Assembly: GCA_021397845.1 (NCBI GenBank)
Contig: CM038052.1
Location: 141,613,854 to 141,677,853, forward strand
Direction: 5' to 3'
DNA from: Areca catechu
Taxonomy: Eukaryota > Streptophyta > Magnoliopsida > Arecales > Arecaceae
Length of the DNA stretch: 64,000 nucleotides
The notes under the pieces were generated by a model. It worked only from the letters and a program-made list of their open reading frames with translations. It did not search any database and had not been told where the DNA came from. Positions 56,992 through 64,000 of the stretch are shown piece by piece; within the stretch, counting starts at the first letter, position 1; each line of letters starts with the position of its first letter. Both the position numbers and the translations under genes were made by a program.

Positions 56992-57880
56992 CCAGTCTAG
57001 GGTTTCTGATTTGCTTGCTTGCTTTGATTGATCTCTTTTTATTTTGTCTGCTCGAAGTAGACTCCCCAGGACATCCGGTCCTAGGAACTAAGCGAGGCGC
57101 AAGCCTCCTCCTCCCATTCCACGGGGTGTTCCTAGGGCGTGTAGGGGATCCATTGGGTTATAACTTCGTAGCAGGGATTATAAACGGGGAAGACAATCTA
57201 GTTGCAGCCTGTAATTTCCCTGTTATCTAAATTATTTCTCCCTGCATAAAACTCCGAATTGCATGATTTTTGCTTTGTTGAAACCAGTATAATTGAACCT
57301 ATTTTCCATAATTTTTCTGTGATTTATTGGTTTCGGTAAAAACTCTGAGAATTAAAATACAGCAACTCTGTTTTTTGTGTTCTGCAATTCAATTCTTTTT
57401 TGGAGTGATCATCTCATAATTTACTTAAGGGCAATTGAGCATCTAAGATAAGGGGAGGAGTTGATTACCTCTCCTTAGCCCAAAACCACCATCCAATCAT
57501 TCGAACCTAGACCTAATTTAAAATCAGTTAGACCTAATTTGCCCTAGTGGGCTAGGGACACCAATTGGTCGGGTCTAGGCTAGTGTTGAGTCAGTTTGCT
57601 GAGTTATTCTGTGTGTGCTTAGCACTCAGTGTCTAGAATGGTGGTTCAGGGACTACGTCCCGAAGGGCTTGTGTGCTGGTCCGCCTACCTGGCCAATCAC
57701 TGATTGGTGTCTAGGATTGGCGATCAGGGACCTAACACTCCCCTTACACCTACCTGGCTGAGTCCTGAGTTACTACAGGCTAGCTTGCCACTCTGATTGG
57801 GCATCTAGTTTGGACTCTAGGTCTAGTGATCCAGTAGTCGATTTAGTCTAGTCTCATTTTGTGTGCTTGCTTGAATCATC
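56992..57880 (+). other. F leader, with conserved hairpin and blocks
   Basis: Non-coding. Hairpin at 57450-57476: AAGGGGAGG, loop AGTTGATTA, CCTCTCCTT, followed by AGCCCAAAACCACCATCC. Then GGGCTAGGGACACC, GGTCGGGTC and two copies of CCTACCTGGC (57684-57693 and 57760-57769 region). The blocks are shared with C and D. Confidence 0.8.
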
Positions 57881-60148
57881 ATGTCTACCAGAAACGGAGT
57901 GCCATATCAACCTAGTCAAACCCAACCTGATTTAGAGGCCATGATCAGAACTCTTACTGAAAGTATGGCTAAAATGAATCAGGATATGACAAACACTGTG
58001 GCCCAGTTTAGCGCACAAATTCATGAGGATCTTACCCAACTTAGGGACCGAGTCCAAGTACTTGAAGAACCTAGACATCGGAATTGGACTCCTGACCCCA
58101 ATTTTAATGTGCCTCAACCTCACCCACATCAAGAGCCTAGAAGGCCTTTATATAGAGATCCCGAACCTAATCATAGGAGGCCTGACCCAGAGCCTGAAGA
58201 TAGAGATGATAGGTTCATCAGGAACATCAAATTAGATGCACCCACTTTTGATGGTAGTCTAAACCCTAAGGTGTATTCTGATTGGGAGGGTGAGATGGAT
58301 CAATACTTTGAGTGGTATGCTATGTCTGAGGAGAAGAAATACAAGTTTGCCAAGATGAAATTAGTGCGTCAAGCTAGGTTATACTGGGGGAACATTGAGC
58401 TAACCACTAGGAGACGGAATGTTGAGCCCATAACCACTTGGCAGGGTATGAAAGAAAAACTGAGAGATAAATACCTACCCATTTCATACCAGCAAAACCT
58501 GTTAGACCAATGGCAAAACCTGAAACAAGGAAACCGATCTGTCTCAGACTACATAACTACTTTTGATGAATACCTAATGAGATGTGATGTGAGTGAAGCC
58601 CACGAAGTCACTTTGTCTAGATTTAGGGCTGGACTGAGGGAAGATATCAAGAGAGAACTATTTCTGAGAGAGGTTACTGATCTAGACCAAGCCTACCAGA
58701 TTGCACTGAACACTGAGAAATTTCAGAGAGGACCTATACCTTCTAGGGTTAGTGCCCCAATCCCAAGGAATGGACCTAGTCAAGTTATCCCTAGTAAACC
58801 TTTTCAGGGTACTTCTATCCCTAGGCCCATGGACAAAGGTAAGGCACCTGACACCCAGAGAACCCCTAGTTCAAATATCACCTGTTTTAAGTGTCAGAAA
58901 CCAGGTCACATTTCTAGTCAGTGTACTGCCATAGCCTGTTTCAAGTGTCATAAGGTAGGTCATGTTGCTAGCCAGTGCCCACGGAGATCCCTTTACATAG
59001 AAGAGGGAGAGAATGATAATTCCGAGCCCAGTGAGGAATTTGAAGAAGAAGTTTATGAGGCCGGAATGAATTTGGTTGAGGAGTATGAAGGAGAGGAGGA
59101 ACCCAATGAATCTGACCAATTAGGAGTTGTAAGATGCATCCTATCCCAGAATCTAGTTCAAGAGGATTGGCGTAGGACTAACATCCTACAGACTTTTCTT
59201 AAATTAGGGGATAAGGTATGTAAGATCATCATAGATAGTGGGAGCTGTGTAAATGCCATCTCTACTAGCACTGTCAAGATGTTAGGCTTAATCCCAGTTC
59301 CCCATCCCAACCCCTATAAGGTTTCTTGGGTAGATTCTACCTCCATACCCATCCAGTCTAGATGTCAAGTCCAAATCCAAATGCAATCTTATCATGAAAA
59401 GATTTGGTGCGATGTCTTACCCATGGGGGTGAGCAGCATAATTCTCGGAAGACCTTGGTTGTATGATCATGATGCCACCCTCTTAGGAAAATCCAATACC
59501 TGTGTCTTTAGTTTCAATGGGAAGAAGATTACGATCCATTCCGTTCCCCCTAAGGACAAGGTAACTAAAGGAGCCGGTAAGGTTAAGGAGATGAAAACTG
59601 GAGTGAACCTAATCAGTGCTAAGGATCTAGAACAAGAAATTCATAGTGGTTCACCCATCTGGATGTTGACTGCTAAGGAACTTAGAACTTCGGAACCCTC
59701 AGAGCCTCCTCAAGAAGTTAAACCTGTGTTAAAAGAATTTGAGGATGTCTTTCCCGAGGATTTGCCAGACCACCTTCCACCTCTTAGGGATATCCAGCAT
59801 GCCATAGATCTAATCCCAGGAGCAACTTTGCCCAACTTGCCCCATTACAGGATGAATCCATCTGAGCATGAAGAACTGCAAAAGCAGGTTGGAGAATTAT
59901 TGAGGAAGGGGTTTATTAGAGAAAGTCTTAGCCCTTGTGCAGTCCCAGCCTTACTGACCCCAAAGAAAGATGGCACGTGGAGGATGTGTGTTGACAGTCG
60001 TGCCATCAATAAAATTACAATCAAGTATAGGTTTCCCATCCCTAGACTAGATGACATGCTTGATATGATGGCTGGTGCAATGGTTTTTTCTAAGATTGAT
60101 CTCAAAAGCGGCTATCATCAGGTTAGGATTAGACCCGGGGATGAATGA
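57881..60148 (+). CDS. F gag-protease-RT polyprotein, N-terminal part up to nonsense codon
   Basis: ATG at 57881 (MSTRNGVPYQPSQTQ), 755 codons. In order: coiled coil about residues 15-65; Pro/Arg/His-rich linker; gag domain about 125-285 (YSDWEGEMDQYFEWY, YITTFDEYLMRC); two zinc knuckles, CFKCQKPGHISSQC (335-348) and CFKCHKVGHVASQC (353-366); acidic linker EEVYEAGMNLVEEYEGEEE; aspartic protease with IIDSGS (Asp 452); RT fingers and palm (PKKDGTWRMCVDSRAIN, KIDLKSGYHQVRI). Ends at TGA 60146-60148, where the RT family has a conserved Trp. Gag would form particles; the pol part matures and copies cDNA. Confidence 0.95.
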   Translation: MSTRNGVPYQPSQTQPDLEAMIRTLTESMAKMNQDMTNTVAQFSAQIHEDLTQLRDRVQVLEEPRHRNWTPDPNFNVPQPHPHQEPRRPLYRDPEPNHRRPDPEPEDRDDRFIRNIKLDAPTFDGSLNPKVYSDWEGEMDQYFEWYAMSEEKKYKFAKMKLVRQARLYWGNIELTTRRRNVEPITTWQGMKEKLRDKYLPISYQQNLLDQWQNLKQGNRSVSDYITTFDEYLMRCDVSEAHEVTLSRFRAGLREDIKRELFLREVTDLDQAYQIALNTEKFQRGPIPSRVSAPIPRNGPSQVIPSKPFQGTSIPRPMDKGKAPDTQRTPSSNITCFKCQKPGHISSQCTAIACFKCHKVGHVASQCPRRSLYIEEGENDNSEPSEEFEEEVYEAGMNLVEEYEGEEEPNESDQLGVVRCILSQNLVQEDWRRTNILQTFLKLGDKVCKIIIDSGSCVNAISTSTVKMLGLIPVPHPNPYKVSWVDSTSIPIQSRCQVQIQMQSYHEKIWCDVLPMGVSSIILGRPWLYDHDATLLGKSNTCVFSFNGKKITIHSVPPKDKVTKGAGKVKEMKTGVNLISAKDLEQEIHSGSPIWMLTAKELRTSEPSEPPQEVKPVLKEFEDVFPEDLPDHLPPLRDIQHAIDLIPGATLPNLPHYRMNPSEHEELQKQVGELLRKGFIRESLSPCAVPALLTPKKDGTWRMCVDSRAINKITIKYRFPIPRLDDMLDMMAGAMVFSKIDLKSGYHQVRIRPGDE

Positions 60149-62677
60149 AAAACTGCTTTCAAAACTAAGGATGGTCTTTATGAATGGGTTGTTATGCCTT
60201 TTGGGTTGTCCAATGCCCCTAGTACTTTCATGAGAATTATGACCCAGGTACTTAGAGCTTTCATAGGAAAATTTGTGGTGGTCTATTTTGATGACATCCT
60301 GATCTATAGTAAGACCCCAACAGATCACCTAGACCACCTTAGAGCAGTCTGCCAAGTTTTGAGGAATGAGAGACTCTACGGTAATCTTAAGAAGTGTGAA
60401 TTCATGACTAGTAGAGTTATCTTTCTTGGTTTTGTAGTAACCCCTGACGGCGTGGCGGCCGATCCTGAGAAGATTAAGTCCATAGTAGACTGGCCAGAGC
60501 CAACCAATGTGCATGAAGTTAGAAGTTTCCATGGCTTGGCTACCTTCTATAGGCGATTCATCAAGGGGTTTAGTACTTTAGCTGCTCCAATCACTGATTG
60601 TATTAGGAAGGGAGAATTTCATTGGACTAAGTCAGCCCATAAAGCCTTCCTAGATCTTAAGGATAAAATGACCCAGGCACCCATTCTGAGATTACCCGAT
60701 TTTTCTAAAGTATTTGAGGTTGCCTGTGATGCTTCAGGTGTAGGAATAGGTGGAGTCCTAAGCCAAGAGAATCATCCCATAGCATTCTTTAGTGAAAAAC
60801 TTAATGATGCTAAGCTTAGGTATTCTACCTATGATAAGGAATTTTATGCGGTGGTGCAAGCTTTGCGTTACTGGAGACATTATTTGCTACCGCAGAAATT
60901 TGTACTATTTTCGGACCATGAGGCTCTTAGATTTCTGAACTCCCAAAAGAAGCTTAACCCTAGGCATGCTAAGTGGGTAGAATATATCCAGCCCTATACT
61001 TTTGTCCTGAAACATAAGGCTGGAGTTGAGAATAAGGTAGCTGATGCCCTTAGTCGCCGATCTCTGTTATTAACTTCTGTTAGAACTGAGGTCATAGGGT
61101 TTGAGCAAATCAAAGAGGAATATGAGTCTTGTCCGGATTTCACAACTGTGTATCAGGATCTAGTTCAAGGACCATCTAGTAATCACCAGGATTATACCCT
61201 TGTAGATGGTTTTTTGTTCTTCAAAAATAGGCTTTGCATCCCTAGAACTTCTCTTAGGGAATTTTTGATTTGGGAAATCCATGCTGGAGGTTTAGCCGGC
61301 CATTTTGGAAAAGACAAGACCATTCTAGCTATTGAAGACCACTTTTTCTGGCCTAGCTTGAAAAGGGATGTAGCTAATATTGTAGCTAGATGTCGAACCT
61401 GCGCTGTTGCCAAACAGCGAAAACAAAACACTGGCCTTTATACCCCACTCCCTGTCCCAGATCATCCTTGGCAAGATGTGAGTATGGATTTTGTGTTAGG
61501 TTTACCTAAGACCCAGAGGAGACATGATTCTATCTGTGTCGTAGTCGACCGATTCTCTAAAATGGCCCACTTCTTGCCTTGTTCCCAAACCTTTGATGCG
61601 TCTAAGGTAGCCACACTTTTCTTCAATGAGATAGTTAGACTCCATGGCCTACCTAAGACAATCGTTTCAGATAGGGATGTCCGGTTCACCAGTTACTTTT
61701 GGAAGACCCTTTGGCATAAGTTAGGGACAAAACTTAAGTTTTCAACTGCCTATCATCCCCAAACTGATGGCCAAACTGAAGTAGTGAACCGTAGCCTAGG
61801 AAATCTGCTGAGATGTCTTGTTGGTGAAAATACCAGAAATTGGGATTTATACCTACCAAGGGCAGAATTTGCGTACAACAACTCGGTCAATAGGTCTACG
61901 GGTAAGAGTCCATTTGAAATTGTACATGGGTACAAACCTCACACACCTCTTGACCTAGTCCCTTTACCTGTCCACACTCGAGTCTCCGAATCTGCTGAGA
62001 ATTTTGCACAGCATATAAAAGACTTGCATAAAGAAATTCATGCCAAAATAAATTTAAGTAATGAAACTTATAAGAAGTTGGCTGATACTCAAAGGCGAGT
62101 CAAATCTTTTGTTGAGGGAGACTATGTGATGATTAGGTTAAGGCCTGAACGGTTTCCTCCTGGAACCGTTAGAAAGTTACATGCTAGGGGAGCTGGACCA
62201 TTTAGAGTGGTAAAGAGAGTAGGATCCAATGCCTATGTGCTCGAGTTGCCTCCAGAACTAGGCATTAGCTCTACTTTCAACATTACAGACTTAGTAGAGT
62301 ACAGGGAGCCAGCTGTGATTCCTAGTGAGCCTTTTGAGCCTAACCCTATCATTGAGAGTGATCCCGACCCTATGTGTCCACCAACAAACTGGCCTGTGAG
62401 GAAAGAGCAGATTGAAAAGATCCTGGATGATCAGGTTATCTCTACTCGTAATCGAGGATACCAAAGGTACCTGGTCCGCTGGCAAGGAAGGCCAGATTCT
62501 GATGACTCTTGGATCTCCCGAGAAGAATTACAAGAATTGGACCCAGACCTCTTGGAGAGATACCAGAGCCAACTTGAGCCTTACTCGACAGGGTCGAGTT
62601 CCTCCCACCCTGGGAGAATTGGTGCGGGCACCAGACTCAGAAGAAGACTTCAGAGCTCCATTTGGATCTCTGATTGA
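60149..62677 (+). CDS. F RT-RNase H-integrase-chromodomain, continuing in the same frame
   Basis: Same frame as 57881; first internal ATG is at 60194. Counting from it: RT catalytic YFDD (31-34, bases 60284-60295); RNase H with ACDASG (Asp 179) and DHEALRF; integrase zinc domain from His 363 with CRTC; integrase core Asp 432, Asp 493 and Glu 529 (35 residues between the last two); integrase tail GPFRVVKRVGSNAYVLELPP; chromodomain about 740-793 (IEKILDDQVIS, YLVRWQG, DDSWISREEL). No further stop until 62677, which lies 58 bp inside the 3' LTR. Apart from the one stop upstream all catalytic residues are present. Confidence 0.95.
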   Translation, partial: KTAFKTKDGLYEWVVMPFGLSNAPSTFMRIMTQVLRAFIGKFVVVYFDDILIYSKTPTDHLDHLRAVCQVLRNERLYGNLKKCEFMTSRVIFLGFVVTPDGVAADPEKIKSIVDWPEPTNVHEVRSFHGLATFYRRFIKGFSTLAAPITDCIRKGEFHWTKSAHKAFLDLKDKMTQAPILRLPDFSKVFEVACDASGVGIGGVLSQENHPIAFFSEKLNDAKLRYSTYDKEFYAVVQALRYWRHYLLPQKFVLFSDHEALRFLNSQKKLNPRHAKWVEYIQPYTFVLKHKAGVENKVADALSRRSLLLTSVRTEVIGFEQIKEEYESCPDFTTVYQDLVQGPSSNHQDYTLVDGFLFFKNRLCIPRTSLREFLIWEIHAGGLAGHFGKDKTILAIEDHFFWPSLKRDVANIVARCRTCAVAKQRKQNTGLYTPLPVPDHPWQDVSMDFVLGLPKTQRRHDSICVVVDRFSKMAHFLPCSQTFDASKVATLFFNEIVRLHGLPKTIVSDRDVRFTSYFWKTLWHKLGTKLKFSTAYHPQTDGQTEVVNRSLGNLLRCLVGENTRNWDLYLPRAEFAYNNSVNRSTGKSPFEIVHGYKPHTPLDLVPLPVHTRVSESAENFAQHIKDLHKEIHAKINLSNETYKKLADTQRRVKSFVEGDYVMIRLRPERFPPGTVRKLHARGAGPFRVVKRVGSNAYVLELPPELGISSTFNITDLVEYREPAVIPSEPFEPNPIIESDPDPMCPPTNWPVRKEQIEKILDDQVISTRNRGYQRYLVRWQGRPDSDDSWISREELQELDPDLLERYQSQLEPYSTGSSSSHPGRIGAGTRLRRRLQSSIWISD
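62605..62619 (+). other. F polypurine tract region
   Basis: CCACCCTGGGAGAAT directly before the 3' LTR and inside the coding frame. CTCGACAGGGTCGAG lies 21 bases upstream (62584-62598). Confidence 0.75.
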
Positions 62678-64000
62678 CATTGCCCAAGAAATTAGGGTTT
62701 GTAATAAAGGTTGACCTGGTCAACCAGTTTATTTATTTTATTTATTTCTTGAGTCACCATTTAAATTTTGTTGAGTCATGTTGACTCGGTGCAAGTCCCA
62801 ATGTGGTTTCAATTTGGTCCAAAATGGTGCCACATTTCTCTTCCAATCAACTCAAGGTTCAAGCAAGTGGAGGCCACACTCCAAGCCACATGCCCAGCCA
62901 CACTCCGAGCACACACCAGAGTCCAGGAGGCACCATAGAGGCATCCCAGTGTCATGGTCCCCACATCCAAAGAAGAAAAAATCAAATTGGAGGCTAAATT
63001 AAAGGAGGCACCCACACCTGCCTAATTTACCTAAGCAAAGAAGGAAGAAAACTTCTCTTGGAGAAGAAATCAAAGAAGGACATCCAACCTACTCCTAATT
63101 GAAGTTCAAATCAAAATCAAAGAGCTTAACTTGGAGTGGAAGAAAAGAAGAAATACCATAAGAAGAAGAGGACTCCAAATCCAAATCCAACTCCAAAGGA
63201 GGTGCCATAAAAGTTCCAAAACAATTCCTTTATGGCCGTCCCAATTTTTTTTGGACTCTTGGTCGGCCAAGGGAGAGGATTTTCTACCTAATCTAGGGGT
63301 TGGAAGAGTTTAGTCCCACATGGGAATTTGTACAAGCTAGGAGAAAATTTTAGGTCTATATAATAGACCTCTCTTTGTAACTTTAGAAAATCAATGAAGA
63401 AAAATTATTTTTGCTATTCTCTTGTGTTGAGTGACCTAGGTTTCTCTTCTTCCGCACTATTCTAAGTGTTGAGCTCCGTGAGGGGGTAATCCGGGTTCCA
63501 TTGGAGCCTTGAGGAGGTGAGAGATCTCCATCTTTATCCAAAACCCTAGGTTAGCCACTTGAAATTCCAAAACCCTAGCCACCTTTCATTATTTTCCATC
63601 CACCAAACCCTAGATCCATCCATCTCCCACGGCCTCTCTCTCTCTACAAGTCCAGGCCATCCACCTTCATCCAGATCCAGTCCGGCTACTTCAGATCCAG
63701 AGCAAGTTCCAAGGAAAATCACATCAGCTTCCAGGAGAATCCAGTTTTCAGCAATTTCAATCTTCAAGTTCATCAACCTGGTAAATTCTTTCCTTGACTC
63801 TCTGATTCCATCAATTGTTTTTCTTCTCTTCCAGATCTTGAGTTCAGGAGAAGCCAACCCGCCAAAGGACCAGTACTGGAGGATCCATTGCGAAGAAATC
63901 TGAATCCGAGGATCCAACAATCTGCTCGGGAGAGTTCTTCCACCAAAATCTGTGAAGATCATTGTCTGGTTAGGTAAACCATCTCTTCTCTTTATTTCTG
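62620..64000 (+). repeat. F 3' LTR (first 1381 bp; truncated by window end)
   Basis: Matches 55344-56724 at a constant offset. The four differences seen are near 55733/63009 (G/A), 56090/63366 (T/G), 56379/63655 (G/A) and 56714/63990 (T/C); exact positions may be off by a base or two. Confidence 0.93.

Larger units (their letters stand above)
55344..64000 (+). mobile_element. Gypsy chromovirus F, young, one nonsense codon, right end outside window
   Basis: 5' LTR 55344-56975, primer site, leader, one long gag-pol frame with C-terminal chromodomain (57881-62677), polypurine tract, 3' LTR from 62620. The LTRs are offset by exactly 7276 and differ at four positions over the 1381 bases visible. 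It is the only element here with nearly intact coding capacity. The left flank is GTTAT (55339-55343); the right TSD would lie near 64252. Confidence 0.95.

Noticed and set aside
60146..60148. A regulated gag-pol readthrough stop
   Set aside because: Such stops lie between gag and pol. This one is inside the RT palm region and replaces a conserved Trp, so loss of function is the simpler reading.
60194..62677. The second long frame of F as a separate gene with its own start
   Set aside because: It is in the same frame as 57881-60148, begins in the middle of RT between conserved motifs, and no promoter-like sequence precedes it. A single stop splits one polyprotein.

Overview
The window is a plant nuclear genomic segment made essentially entirely of nested LTR retrotransposons. 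I found no host gene, rRNA, tRNA or CRISPR array. Evidence for a flowering plant: Ty1/copia and chromodomain-bearing Ty3/gypsy polyproteins of plant type, initiator-methionine-tRNA primer binding sites (TGGTATCAGAGC and variants) next to most LTRs, long LTRs ending TG...CA, and 5-bp target-site duplications (TSDs). AT-rich composition and nesting up to four deep suggest a heterochromatic part of a large genome. The species cannot be named from this.

Layout (letters are mine). X: a copia remnant on the minus strand, the oldest layer (LTR 115-482 plus 11991-12052; RNase H end 12053-12595). G: a complete but decayed minus-strand copia element in X's LTR (483-11985, TSD ATGAT), itself holding a probable solo LTR, I (about 2928-4366). 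A: a plus-strand copia element inserted in X's pol, from 12596 to beyond the window, split by five insertions. B: minus-strand copia in A's gag (16795-36776, TSD AAAAA); inside B are E, a pol-less gypsy element (24508-31439), and H, a solo copia LTR (32426-33984). C: pol-less gypsy in A's reverse transcriptase (38640-44275). D: pol-less gypsy in A's 3' LTR (46022-53786, TSD ATTAG), containing solo LTR J (about 50474-52098). F: a young, nearly intact gypsy chromovirus in A's 3' LTR (55344 to beyond 64000). Nesting gives relative ages, for example X > A > B > E.

How the parts relate. F encodes one gag-protease-RT-RNase H-integrase-chromodomain reading frame broken by a single stop codon. Its LTRs differ at only four positions over the 1381 bases visible, so it is recent. 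C, D and E look like non-autonomous relatives: they keep LTRs, primer binding site, leader, gag head, acidic linker, integrase tail with chromodomain and polypurine tract, but lack protease, most of pol and, in C and D, the gag core. C and D share the same chimeric reading frame ending at the same place, so this is a family and not two independent accidents. B and G are Sirevirus-like copia elements with an extra third ORF of about 600 codons between pol and the 3' LTR.

The most interesting signals are: (1) four tandem hairpins with a shared core and different self-complementary arms in the leader of A; (2) a 9-bp stem/9-nt loop hairpin shared by the leaders of F, C and D, with a degenerate version in E; (3) the pol-less, chromodomain-retaining gypsy families; (4) D, whose two LTRs have both captured 92 bp of coding/polypurine-tract sequence, as expected from upstream plus-strand priming; (5) lineage-specific repeated LTR motifs that recur just upstream of the third ORF in B and G.
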